Assembly: GCA_932521025.1 (NCBI GenBank)
Contig: OW051473.1
Span: 9,734,001-9,798,000 of the forward strand
Direction of reading: 5' to 3'
DNA: 64,000 nucleotides
Source: Oscheius onirici
Lineage: Eukaryota; Nematoda; Chromadorea; Rhabditida; Rhabditidae
Below, in pieces: positions 33,111-44,200 of this stretch (its first letter is position 1; each line of letters begins with the position of its first letter). The notes beneath the pieces were generated by a model. That model was not told the origin of the DNA and searched no databases. It saw only the letters and a list, made by a program, of their open reading frames with translations. A program made the position numbers and the translations under genes.

Positions 33111-34975
33111 TCAAATGATCTCTCTCACCTTCTCCACGGACGGACTCCTATGAGGGATACTCGGAAGTTTCCTCTCCAAGACAGGTGTCTTCACGCTGTC
33201 ACTACGCTTAGGTATACGCGATACACGCGTCTCTGTGATCTCCGGGCCGCGCGGTGGTGACGGCGGTGTCTGAAAGAAACGAGTTGAGACGTGACAGATG
33301 ATGTACTGCTATCCGGTAGAAAAACTTGCTAACCGGGAGGCCTGCATGCCAATCATACTAAAAAGTTCTTAAGACTTACTATACGACTCCTGCTCTGCTC
33401 GCCCCGAATAGGAATGGCGCTAGTTTCAGGAGTCGATGGTGTTGAAGGGACAGATACTGGACTCTCAGGTTTCTTGACTGGAGAAGCTCGAAGTGGTGGT
33501 GGAGTAGGAGGCTTTGAGATCAGTTTGGGAGAAGGAGACTAAATTTGCTTAAAAATGTTTCGAAATATCGTACCCTTGAAATAATCTTCCTCGGCTTCGG
33601 AGGGAGAGCACTACAGTACTCTGCTCTTGGTGAAATTGGAGAGGTCGCTTCGTGAATCTCGTCCGTAATAATCTCAGAGATCTAGACAGTCTGTGTATCT
33701 ATTCTTTCCAAAAAATCTCACCTCGATTCGGTCCGGAAGAGTCGACTGACTGATCTCTTCAGAAGAAGCAACAGACTCTGTTCCAGTGCCGGCATCGTCC
33801 AGACTTTCTCTGTAAGTCAAGCTAATGTCATCCGAGGATTCCATCTTTGAAATATCTGCCTCGGCACCTTGACAAAGTATGATTACTGAACAAAAGGTTG
33901 CTTACCTGTAGTACTGTCAGGCTCAGAATCACTAATCTTTTTGTGCTCGGGAACTGGAGGCTTCTCCTCAACGTGTTCTGGCTTCTCTTCCACAACTACC
34001 AGCGATTTTGGTCTTTCTGGAAGACCGTGGACTTGCGTAGTCGTCTCAGAGGCTGAACGGAGTGGAGAACAGCTAAAACTCTCGTTGAAAATTAGTCTAG
34101 AGTATGGCTCACCCAACGGGATTGAAATGAATGTTTGTCAAGGTATTACTCCTGAACAGAGGATGGACACGAGGACTGCCAGCCTCTTCAGACTCTGTCG
34201 GCACGTCTTCCAACTTTCTTTCCAGTTCCAGCTTCACTTTATATGGGGAGGCATAGCTCAGTAACGTGACGGCGTCTTCATAAACCATATTCTCGAAACT
34301 GATAGTCAATGACTTGATCCGATCTCCTAAAAAGGCAACCTGTTGCACGCGTTTGACCCTGGAAACTGACCTTGGAGAATGTTTCCGCACTGTTCAGCTG
34401 GTCCCGTGGGATGAACGGTTTTTACGAAAATTCCGTCATTCATGTTTCCTTGGATGTTAAAGCCAAGACCTCCGAGATCTTCGCCGCTGAGTTGAACTCC
34501 AACTTTGCCGTCAACCTTTACTTTTTTTGTTCTGAACTTATAAAAATTGAACAACCTCGTTTATATGCTGGGTACTGAAAGATTTCTGGGTTCCAACGTC
34601 AAGAGCCCCATTTCTGGCTTTAAAAGAGTCAATTTTCGTCATCTGAACAAAATTTTATTGTATTCTTAAAAGTTACCTGGTCTTTAACGCTAGGTTTAGC
34701 AGTGCAGCCATTCTCTGCAACATCCAAGGCTGTATTGGTGTATGCAGTTTTGGGCTGTCCCTTTTTTGGATTGACTCTAGCTGTACAGAGCCAAAGAGCT
34801 CCAGCTACGGCTGCACAGAGAAGAAGAGCCGCAGCAACTGACCCAAAAATTACTCCAAGAAGCTGGGGATTGCTTAAATTTGTAGTATTAATCCGAAAAT
34901 ATAGTCAAACCTCATGCACGTGTCAGCAGCGGAAACTAGCGGAAGCACCGCTATGACTGCTATTTTGTCGAGCAT
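33111..34975 (-). CDS. Single-pass membrane protein with a cytosolic PDZ domain
   Basis: Ten exons: 34911-34975, 34677-34872, 34569-34642, 34371-34531, 34326-34113, 34072-33906, 33867-33722, 33681-33574, 33538-33380, 33269-33111; about 482 aa. A leader (MLDKIAVIAVLPLVSAA) and very short ectodomain precede a membrane helix (GVIFGSVAAALLLCAAVAGA). The PDZ domain has carboxylate-loop-like GGLGFNIQG, then GIFVKTVHPTGPAEQCG, GDRIKSLTISFENM and SPYKVKLELERK; GDRI.S.TI.F resembles AHNAK/periaxin PDZs. A long acidic then Ser/Pro-rich tail ends SVEKVREII. Exons 3-4 join via a 37-nt GC-AG intron or a 55-nt GT-AG one with a poor acceptor. TTGTTTCAG lies 8 nt before ATG. Likely a membrane-anchored scaffold. 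Confidence 0.75.
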
Positions 34976-37648
34976 GTGCTCGCCTGAAACAAGGAAAGAT
35001 AACAGACGGGAAAAATCAAAAGAAGAGAACAAGGAAAGTGTGATAATCAGTTGCCATGATGGGACAAATTTAGTACAGGCGACTTGGTGGGAAGCGCGAA
35101 TTTAGTGGTCGGCCAAGGCCGGCGCTGATGTCTTCATAAACAGATCCCGGGGGCCTCTCTCTCTCCCTGGGCGAAAGGGCTCAGCAACCAGTCGCGGTCC
35201 GAATCCGCTCGTAGCGGTTTAGGGTAAAGCCAATGTACTGGAGAAAAGTTGCCGAGGTCGAGGTTCGAAATATCGATTTCAGCTGCTGATCGCGGTACAA
35301 GAGAGAGGGTTGGAAGTAGCGCAAGGACATGCTAATTTTTCAAACAGGTGATAGCGATCAGGAACGGGACGACACTTTTTTGACAGGAGGTTCAAAACGG
35401 TTTAACAATACCGCCCCGAAAAACTCAAGTGAAAGAGAACCAGATAACATCGCAGCAAAAGTGGGCAAAGGTTGCGATTCGAAACGGCAGCTAGTCCCGG
35501 TAGCCATTTGCATATACAACACAGCGGGTGTTCTTCTTCCCACCTAAACACTAATCAGCCTTAACGCAAAAAGCAATCATTCACACGCCCATGGCTATCT
35601 GTGGACTAACAGTTTTTCTGCCTGGCTACACGCTCGGCAAACTTTTTATGATAGTGCATCTCATGATCCAGCTGTTCTAATGAGACAAATGGAACGAAAA
35701 AAGAGGGCAGCCTAATAGATGGGCAAGACGACGTAAAAAGCACATTTATTGAGGGTTGAAAACACTACCATCGATTTCAGTTTATTCACTGTCTCTTTCT
35801 CAGGCTACATACCCTTTAAAAATGGTTGGTACGTTGTGTAGGGGAAAGTAACCATCCCCGCGTTTGGGACTTTGAGAAGAAACCGCTAGCATACTCATAC
35901 TTTTTCCAGCTTTGCGATGCTCTGTCACGTTGTAAAACTTTTTAAGAGCTACAACCCTTATGAACATCCCAAAGCTGGTAAATGATTAGTTTAACTAGGT
36001 AATTGTGATTTCTTTCCACGGGAGGTAACACAATTGAACGCGCCCTGTTTTAAGCCTAATACCTGTCAAACTTTCTGCTTTTTAAAACCAGTGACGAAAA
36101 CTAACGCATACGATGTTTTCATGAAATACAAAAACGTCATTTTTGTAGGCAAGTTAACGGAAAGTACGTAATGTGGATGCTTATCACGTACTATACAAAA
36201 TGTTCCTTTAATATGATATAGTAAAAGACAAAAGTCAAGAAAAGGGAAATAGGGTCTGTCCTTAGACTGAGGTTGACCGGTAAGTAAAGATCTCATAGGC
36301 GCTAATCACCTCGTCCGGACCTGTCATAACAGATAATAAGAAACGTCCTTGGTCAGCGGGCACTAGCCGATAGTTGTGATATCTGCTGCGCGACTAAACT
36401 ATTCCGAGATACTACTTCTTGTCGCAGATCCTCCAATTGCACGCCCCGTTAGCCACTTCAATCCAAGACGCTTTTTCCAACATCGCGGTTGTCACAGTGA
36501 CCGAGATTTGTGTGTCGGCTAGAAAGTATGTAAACTAGCGGGTGTGAAAGTCATTGTCTGTTGGAGAAATCAAAGGAACGGAGAGTGGAAATGATGGATT
36601 TGCGAACGGGGGCCGAAATGCCAAAGGATATGGTCTCATCCGTGAAGACAGACATGAAATATGGACGGTCAGCATAGCCTTTCCGCCCGGTTCCGAGAAC
36701 ACTTGCTGCGCCTAATTGGCACGACGTTTAGCGGACTGTGGGAGTTTCCAAAACACGGAAGAGTTGCATAAGCAGCGGGACAAGACAACAGACTTGAAAT
36801 CTTAGGAACTAGAACTTATCCTGACTGAATCATAATGAATACGAGTCTTTTACAGAAAACACTACCACTCGGCGGACGCGCATGAGGTACTCGACTCAGC
36901 TACGTCTTCAAATTTTAGTACGGTGCTTCAAAGGGGCAGATCGGGTCGAGAAACCCCTCCTTAGCAATTTGACTGCGCAGAATCCGCATTTGACATTATT
37001 TGAACTTTCTAACGGATTTAGTAAAAACAATCCGTATCTTATATTGAAGCTTCGAAAATAAAGTAGGTCAACTCATGTTGTAGGGACTGTATAGAGAAGG
37101 CAGGATTGTGATTCAAACAGAGTTTTGGAAAGGCATGAAAACTTTAAATTCGTACGAGAGCTCAAGAGCAGTAGAAAGCTTTACATGTGTTGAGGTCGAC
37201 TGTGTTTGGCCAGTGAAGTGGCTCGCTGATTAAGCAGAGCGGACAGTCAGCCGAGGGCGATCCCGCGCATGACGAAGCATCCATGTGCAAAAAGTGTTCA
37301 GTTCCACGAGGGTTGAATAAGCAGCTTTTTGGTGAAAAATTGTACTTTGGAATGTCACAGTATGCCATTATATCCAGAAGTAATCACATTTGTTCACTGT
37401 GAACCTAATTAGTCACCATAGGCTTTACGTGAGCGGACGTTCTCACTACATTTTTAGAGGCCAGATTTGCCCTTATAAGCGACAAGTCACATGAGGAGAC
37501 ATGTTGTCTTTCAGAGACACCGTAGTCCCTCCATAACACCGGCTACAATTTCTGATTGAACCGCCCTTTCTAAGCCCAGTTCTCTAGACATTCTGCCCCG
37601 TTTCTTCACTATCTAGTTGTATTAAGCCATTGTTAAAACAAATTGTAG
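34976..37648. other. Intergenic gap of about 2.7 kb
   Basis: No supported gene. 35150-35290 has weak tRNA-like fragments (GGTCCGAATCCGC) not counted as an element. Remaining ORFs are under 80 codons. Confidence 0.4.
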
Positions 37649-37933
37649 ATGCCCGACATCAAGATTCTAGTCCTCATCCTGGTCTTTTTTGCTGTTACAT
37701 CATCTGCTCGTCTTCCCAAGATGAACATCTTTGTAAGTGATATAGCAATCTTCTTGAAATTTTATTGTCAGGACTGCTACCCTCTGTCAACTTATGAAGG
37801 TTTCCTGGCTGAAACTCATCGGCGCCTTGAGAGAATGAACGCCGCTGAAAGGATGTCTCCTTTGGCTAGAGGACTGACCGAAAAGGCTCATTCTCTACAG
37901 AAATACCTGTCTGGCAGAAAGAACGACTTCTAA
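37649..37933 (+). CDS. Small secreted protein (81 aa)
   Basis: Exon 1 (37649-37732) encodes a strong signal peptide (IKILVLILVFFAVTSSA) then RLPKMNIF; exon 2 (37772-37933) adds DCYPLSTYEGFLAETHRRLE and a basic C-terminus ending at TAA. The 39-nt GT-AG intron (GTAAGT...TTGTCAG) has no stop and is a multiple of three, so retention would insert 13 residues. An acceptor (AATTGTAG) touches the ATG. The mature chain of ~60 residues has one cysteine and several basic pairs, compatible with a secreted peptide precursor, but no motif identifies it. Confidence 0.65.
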   Translation: MPDIKILVLILVFFAVTSSARLPKMNIFVSDIAIFLKFYCQDCYPLSTYEGFLAETHRRLERMNAAERMSPLARGLTEKAHSLQKYLSGRKNDF

Positions 37934-39381
37934 AGACACTTCTAATGACTCTAGAAAAGAGCTTATTTCACAATAATATCCAAATGTTAAAGTATGATAA
38001 AGATTGTTAACAAGCTTTACAGTAGTTTTTCTATTACTGTTGCAGCCAGTTGGAGCTGCTCCTACTTCCGACCACCGTTTTTGAGTCAGTGATCGTTCCG
38101 TTACTCTGGTACTCTTTCTATCCAAAACCTTAGGTTACCCTTCTTTACCCCTGCTCTCAATGTCAGATCAAAACTATATAGATTTGGTTAGGTAGACTTC
38201 GTGAAAATCGGGACTTTTCAAGGTTTTTATTGATAAACCTCTAACCTGATGGCTTGAACAAGCCTCTCTTGATTCTAGGGTAGTTCACACAGGATCTCGA
38301 CTGATTCTAATCGGTGCTAGGACCAGATAGTATTCTACTAACTTGTGTTGTACTTAGTTGTACTCTGATAGTCTCCACTCCTTTTTTGAGAATTTCTAGA
38401 CTTGCCTGATAAAGGGGTTCTTCCATATTTATTGACAATCATTCACTATCTGATGACAGATAATTGACAAAGATTGAACGAACACGCTTAAGAGAAAGAA
38501 GGGAACAAAGTTGACACGGAGTTTTTGGATAGATTGCGTACTTTTTTCGCAGATTGCCAACTTTTTGGGCTTATTGCGAACATTCTCCCGCTAACATTTT
38601 GAATAGATGCTCACCAATTTGGTTGTAGCTTCAGAGCAAACGTTTTTTTCTGTTAAAAAATCATTAGGCTTGTGATTTCATCTCAGAATAGGGGTTATCG
38701 AACAAGATCTGAACCATAAATTGGGTGCTGAAACGTAGTCGATCAACTCAATTCACATTATGTATCTCATGAAGTTCTTTTCTATGGCCAACGAGACTGT
38801 AAACCCAACTCTGCTGCCTCGAGTCCTGATTGGCTGGCTTACATGGGCTTTTCTTTGTCCATAGAGTTGCACTCGGCAACTCCGACTGAGTGAGACGACG
38901 CGCTGGTTCTGTTGAGATTATCGCTGGTGTTTACATCAGACCATCGAGCTGCCCAGGTCTCAACATCTGGCGAGAGCCTAAAAACATTGTGCCGCGACTC
39001 CTTGTGATTATCGGCATCACAAAAAATCTAGGGCCCAAGAGTTGTTTCTTTTGATCTGCCCAGATCTCCACACTGTATTATGCAGAAAATTCTCGTGATT
39101 ACGGTAACAAAAACGTCTACACTAACAAACTCTTTCCAAAATCACGTATTCTATAGCACAGCGGAGACAAATTACAGAACTGACATTTTTCTCCTTTCTC
39201 ATTCTTAAACAACTTTGAGTTTTCACAGAGACAGAAAGACAGAGAGATAACGATAACTATTACTCACTATCGAATCATCCTCTAGATTACGAATAGGTCC
39301 TGAACAATTGTCATCATTTTGTAAACTAGCCTAGCCTAGCCACATCATCTTTCCTTGTTCTAAAAAAACACCATTATTTCA
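37934..39381. other. Intergenic gap of about 1.4 kb
   Basis: No supported exon. A short GACAGAAAGACAGAGAGA tract lies near 39230. The acceptor for the innexin relic is at 39376-39381. Confidence 0.4.
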
Positions 39382-39558
39382 GGTCGATTGCCTTGCCCTA
39401 CCTCAAGAAACTCAAGCGTTCGAACCAGTCGAACGACATCATCGACCGCCTATCAGCACACTGATATTATGGTCGCCTTTGGAGCCATTACCCTCGCCGG
39501 TACTCAGTACATTGGCAAGCCTAGCCAGGATTCGTTTGAGCCAAAATGTATATTTCAG
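39382..39558 (+). pseudogene. Innexin N-terminal exon relic with frameshift
   Basis: After a TTTCAG acceptor one frame reads IALPYLKKLKRSNQSNDIID and RLSAH; one base later a second frame continues TDIMVAFGAITLAGTQYIGK PSQ. Together these match the innexin N-terminus (cytosolic D.xDRL, first membrane helix, then QYxGxPI). A single-base frameshift at about 39463-39468 splits them, and the Cys-Trp usually following the P is absent (DSFEP). Homology stops at about 39556, where a fold-back repeat begins. No other innexin exons were seen. Innexins form gap-junction channels. Confidence 0.5.
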
Positions 39559-40256
39559 ATCTGGATCTGTGAAAAAGCGGATTCTTTGAAGAAGAAGGGA
39601 TTTGTCTTTGCCCCTGTTTTACTGAATTCAACCGGACAAAAAGAGAACAATATATCTTACAAAAGTCAAATCCTCGTCTTTTCTCATAGGATCACCGTTT
39701 TTTCGCCAGCTCCAGAAACCCTGATTGTAACATCGAAGAAAACGCAATACGTTTGACCCACAGGCAAAAATGAGCAGTGAACAATGTTAAGCGCTCAACG
39801 TTACGCTATTTTTAGTGACATGAAACTGTTGTGAATCAAGGAATATTAGGCTGAGAAGTGTGTGACAGAAGTCCAGTTACAGAAATTTTCCTGATGTTTT
39901 TATCACACTGATAGCAAAGGGATCTAGTTGATATCTGATACAATGAGTAGAAAAAGAAACCGGAGTAAAACAGTTGGATTCTCTCCCAATAAAAAACGTC
40001 TTATCCAACTCTTGTCCCTAACTCGACAGCACACTCTCCTCACTCTTATGCAGTTTATGGAACAGACGATAAAAAGAGTAATCCTATGAGAAAAGACGAG
40101 GATTTGACTTTTGTCAGAGATATTGTTCTCTTTTTGTCCAGTTGCACAGTTCACATAAAAGTATTGTTCTCTTTTTGTCCGGTTGAATTCAGTAAAACAG
40201 GGGCAAAGACAAATCCCTTCTTCTTCAAAGAATCCGCTTTTTCACAGAACCAGATT
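39559..40256. mobile_element. Fold-back element with ~140-nt inverted arms
   Basis: Left arm 39559-39697 and right arm 40081-40256 are near reverse complements (AAGCGGATTCTTTGAAGAAG on the left, its complement at 40220-40240). The right arm contains an extra partial duplication (TATTGTTCTCTTTTTGTCC twice, near 40122 and 40163). No transposase frame is present. It abuts the point where innexin homology is lost. Confidence 0.7.
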
Positions 40257-40641
40257 GTTCCCTTTTTGTCAAAATTCATAGAATTTCCGAATAGTTAGGC
40301 TTCTTGCTTCTGGGTTGTTGCGCTGCGCGGCGCAGCGCAGGTTTTCAACAAGCCTGTTCCCCATACACTAGCAAAAAGTGTGAACCATCTATTTCGGTAC
40401 CGTCCGGTTCATTTTTTGCACCGTCACCATACCGGTCAGAACTTTATCGAATAGCTGGAAAATAAAAAACTTCGTATCTGTTCTTTAGGAGGGAAAGAGA
40501 ACCCTGGGAAAGAATGAAAAAGGTCCGATTGATTAGGGAAGGAAGAAGACATGACAGGATCAAAAGAGATCGGTTGAGTGGGGAAGGGATCAGAAATAAA
40601 GAAGAAAACACAAGCAAAAAAAGCCGACTACGGGTAGCTTT

Positions 40642-40912
40642 TTACGCTGAATCCGTTAGAATTGGTTCCGAAACCTGAAACTGCTGTTGACGCGCGCTAC
40701 GCGCGATTTTAGGCCCAACGCGTTTCGCACTAATGGAAGGCAAAACCAAATCATACCAATTTACGTTTTCTTCTGATTCTGGTTCATCTTGATCGGATGC
40801 GTTACGATTTGCAGCTTCGTCTACTACTTCCTGAACCTTCTGATCTGTGACAATCAAATTGAATTCGTCGAGAATTATCTCCGCTGCCTCAATTTCACCA
40901 GTCCTTCGGCTA
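40642..40912 (-). CDS. C-terminal exon of an unrecognised acidic protein
   Basis: After a CTCTTTAG acceptor the minus strand is open for about 90 codons: EIEAAEIILDEFNLIVTDQK, then SDQDEPESEENVNWYDL and KRVGPKIARSARQQQ, ending TAA at 40642. Acidic then basic composition looks like real protein. Upstream ORFs (to 41287) give no clear partner exon. It could be part of a host gene or a degraded mobile-element protein. Confidence 0.3.
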
Positions 40913-41967
40913 AAGAGCGTTCTCGGTTCTGTTCCACATTTTCACTAAATATTGTAAAATCTTGGTCCACAGTTTTGTCAAGAACTTCTCACTACCGACG
41001 GTGTCTTTCTTCTCCATCTTATCCAACGGAGGCAATCTGCTGCTTGGAAAAATTATCAAGGCCTTGTGCGAGACGTGGTCTCGTCGGGACGAAACTTCTG
41101 TTGAATGTTGTTGAAGCTCATTCAGATTTGTCGGAGAAACTCTCCTCGACCCGACCAATGCGCCTGGGTTTGGAGCTGTTAGCACTCTATGGCAATGCAA
41201 TCTGATTCTTAGGCAGTCTATTCCCTCCTTGCAGTAAGTACTGCAGTCGATTGTTAGGACAGCTTTGTTCGAATCAATTAGTTTCACACAGTTAGAGAAG
41301 ACCCGTGATGACTCTCACAGTTAATTGAATCGTCTTGTTCACATGAGATCTCGTCAACAGCCCAACTATGCGTTACAATTTATCGGCAAACACTTTTTGA
41401 ATGAATTGGAGACAAATCAAAGCCATCAAAATCACTTATGCAAACCCTTGCCGAACAAATTGTATTTCAACCAAATCAGGTTTTCTATTTTTTTGAAAAA
41501 AAAAACAGGCTAAGTTAGCTCTATTTGATCGTGCTCAGAAACCTCTGTTGAAAATTTTCGAGCACCACTTTAAAAGCTGAAATTTCGATTAATCTTTTAT
41601 CCCCCGAGAGCGACACATGGCATATCTCAGAAAACTGTCAATGTAGTTTTGTTGCCGGTAACAAATAAGGTAGCCAGCCGAGAGCTGATTCCTCAGAAAC
41701 GTTTCCTACAGATGATCAAAGTTGCCGAAGTGGCCAACTTCAGAGGCGTTCAGATTTGCCAGTCCGACTAGAGTCGATTCGAGTGGCCCAAGTATAATGG
41801 CAGCCAAGAATACAAACGACGTTGCAGCTGCCAGTTTACCCGGGCCAGGTTGGCCTATTGCCCTATTTGTTAGTTTTATGATGGACACTCGAACAGACTT
41901 TTTCCACATTCGAATCCACTGGACCAGGCAAAAGCAAAATTAAATAGCAGCAGACTGCGTTTTTGCC

Positions 41968-42100
41968 ATGCAGCTGGGGCTGTCGTCGAGCCTTTCCTCT
42001 CACTCGTGCTTTCCGCTCCAGACTGTGGTTATTCATGCAGCTGTGGTTGTCGGTGGGCCTTCCCCTCACTCCTGCTTTCAGCTGCGATCGAGACTGCCCA
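41968..42100 (+). repeat. Two-copy direct repeat, ~67 bp unit
   Basis: ATGCAGCTG(G/T)GG(C/T)TGTCG starts a unit at 41968 and again at 42035; both continue CC(T/C)CACTC.TGCTTTC. The copies differ at roughly one base in six. Confidence 0.6.
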
Positions 42101-42179
42101 CTCCTCCGTTTTGTATCCAGAGTCCAAAAACTTCCAAACTATTAATATCCGATTTTCACAAACTTCACAGTATACTTGG

Positions 42180-42320
42180 ACGTCAAGTCGAAAAGTCGAG
42201 TCACGAGCCGAATCAAGTCGAGTTCTGGAGCCGACCCGAGTCGGGTCGGCTCATGGGGTACCTCGAGTCGAGCCGACTCGTGGCTCAAATCGAGCTCGAC
42301 TCGACTCGATTCGAGACGAG
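42180..42320. repeat. CGAGTC-rich palindromic segment
   Basis: Dense overlapping GTCGAG/CGAGTC/GACTCG words, e.g. GACCCGAGTCGGGTCGG and CTCGACTCGACTCGATTCGA. The base composition is unlike the surrounding AT-rich DNA and the words can pair with each other on one strand. Confidence 0.6.
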
Positions 42321-42776
42321 TTGCCCAAGTATGCTTCACAGTAGGTCCCCTCAAAGTGACCAGAAGACAAACAATAATCGTTTGAGATCAAAATTCCGAT
42401 CCGAAGCTCAGATCAGCCATTCTCTACTAGTGGACCTGTCTTGTTATGCACGTATTACTAAAAGACTTTTCGGGTATAGAGTGCGTTTTGCTGGGGGCGG
42501 AGACTTTGTTATTGTGTGCAGCTGGCGGTCTTGTGACCGTCAGACAGTCAACTCATCTCCTTTCTCCGCCCCTCGCCTCAGTCATCTTTTCGGTTTCTTC
42601 TTTGGGAGCTCTCCTCTCCCTGTCCTCAGAGGCATTTTCAAGAAGTGGATCTATTCGAGAATTTTAACTTGCAGAACGATTCACTACTATCATGTTTGTT
42701 TGATGCCTCATTCTAGGTCAATGAGAGCAGTTAGACATCCAGGTGGCAGCTCAACAACAGAGCCGTGAGGGCATGT

Positions 42777-42906
42777 CAGTTGGCGCCTCAAAGTAGAAGT
42801 ATAGTACAGGGGGTGCCTTCTTGGGCGCGGGGTCAACTTTCTGTCGCAGCGCGCTCCCTTGTGAGCAGACGGGGGTTCGATTCCTCTCTGGAGCAAATCT
42901 TTTTGC
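42777..42906 (+). repeat. tRNA-derived repeat
   Basis: GTTGGCGCCTCAAAGTAGAA may be a decayed A box; GCTCCCTTGTGAGCAGACGG leads into the B box GGGTTCGATTCCTC, then GAGCAAATCTTTTTGC. The CCCTTGTGAG and GCAAATCTTTTTGC segments are shared with the copies at 19361, 50880 and 62201. Confidence 0.55.
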
Positions 42907-43382
42907 TTTTTTTCTAGGATCGTTGTAGACCGGCTCTAAATGTTTAACGATCTATTTTATGCACTTTCGTTCATCAAACCCTAACCAGGTCGCCTGTGAG
43001 CATATGCACAATTGTTCGTTTGTTGTCTATCGCAGTTAATCTGACTGAGATCACTGCTTATCAGAAGCATTAAGATTGTCACATCTCTCTTTTTTTTCTC
43101 TGGTCTGGCTAGCTGATCAGAGCAGCGTTATTTTTCATAGACACGGGCCCGGTCTCTCCAATACCGCTCTCAGTTTTTACTATTTTCAAACACTGAATAC
43201 TTATATACTGAAACTCCAGTGATTGCCCAGAAGAGCTCTATGTCGAGGCCAGTAGGCGAAAACAATTTCCAGGTCTCTAAAGTGCAGACGATCCAAGGCT
43301 TTGCAGCTGGCAACCAGACAGTTTCGTTTAGCCAGACGCGGCTTCTTTGATTTTGCACTTTTGCAAGTGCTGTCCTCGACTC

Positions 43383-43818
43383 ATGGCCTCAGTTTTCTGG
43401 GCAGAGTTAATCTTTTTCTCTAACTCAGGACTAAAGGCGCATCTCTCTCTCTCTCACGCACACAATGCACAATGCGGACTGATCGTCGAGGACCTCTTCT
43501 ATGCCGACGATTTCGTTGGATTCCGTGGGTGCATGCTCATGATCCCATGCAAGTTGAGTACTTCAATGCATGAGATCAGACACACCGTTGCATCCGAGAC
43601 GGGAGTACCCCATGAGTGCTTCGAACTGGAACCCGCTGGTAGGCTCAGGACGCCCGCATTAAAACATAAGTATTTTTGGATGCCAGACGATCGCCGATTT
43701 GGCTGCCGCCAATGAAGGCGAATGTTCTGAAGATGAGAATCAAGAGAAACTAATCACTAGAACCCAAGGCTTTCTTCACTTCCTTGATTTTCTTTTCGGT
43801 ACATATGTCAAACAATAA
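43383..43818 (+). CDS. Divergent ubiquitin-like protein (UBL-A)
   Basis: The main exon reads LMIPCKLSTSMHEIRHTVAS, ETGVPHECFELEPAGRLRTP; exon 2 (43687-43818) reads TIADLAAANEGECSEDENQE and ends TAA 43816-43818, overlapping AATAAA. Strand-helix-strand order with S.x.EI...VA.ETGVP....LEPAGRL...TIADL follows ubiquitin (TIENVKAKIQDKEGIP..QRLIFAGKQL...TLSDY). The join uses a 31-nt GC-AG intron (43656-43686) to keep this frame; a 48-nt GT-AG alternative gives a shorter C-terminus. There is no C-terminal GG, so conjugation is unlikely. The start is uncertain: ATG 43383 or the internal ATG 43533. Confidence 0.45.
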
Positions 43819-44200
43819 AGAACGATAAAATAAAAAGAATAACAACAAGTGAAAATTAGACGACAGGAATTCAAAAGAGGCGCCGATCGCGGGATATTAC
43901 GGTAGTTCGTAGACGGCGGGAAGGTTCAATATGGGAGGAAGGTGGAAAGAGGGGGAAGGACATGTTTTAGAGTAAAGAGAGATATTGGCAAGCTAAGAGA
44001 TGGTATCACGACCTGGGAACTCCTACATGAGGTCTTACCGCATTCGCCTCCGGAGCGCTGAGGATCATCGAGATCATGGAAGGAATGAAGATGGGCGACA
44101 AGATTTCGACATGTCTCGTTAAGGAGGAAGGTTCGGTAGAACACCGTCTGAATTGTAGCAGTAGCTGAAAACTGATATTGAAGCTTATCACAAACTTTAG
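43819..44200. other. Between the two ubiquitin-like regions
   Basis: AATAAA at 43814-43819. From about 44060 a frame reads LRIIEIMEGMKMGDKISTCL and VKEEGSVEH, which could be the first half of the next UBL domain, but no intron joining it in phase to 44201 was found. Confidence 0.3.

Larger units (their letters stand above)
40913..43382. other. Repeat-rich gene-poor region
   Basis: Holds a 67-bp direct duplication (41968-42100), a CGAGTC-rich palindromic segment (42180-42320) and a tRNA-like element (42777-42906). A 266-codon plus-strand ORF across these repeats is not supported as a gene. Confidence 0.4.

Noticed and set aside
32875-33260. Plus-strand ORFs over the CTGTCTCT tract
   Set aside because: Low-complexity repeat followed by the antisense of the last PDZ-gene exon.
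41968-42768. 266-codon plus-strand ORF
   Set aside because: It runs through a direct duplication and the CGAGTC-rich block, has no motif and no splice context; the reading frame is a by-product of the repeats.
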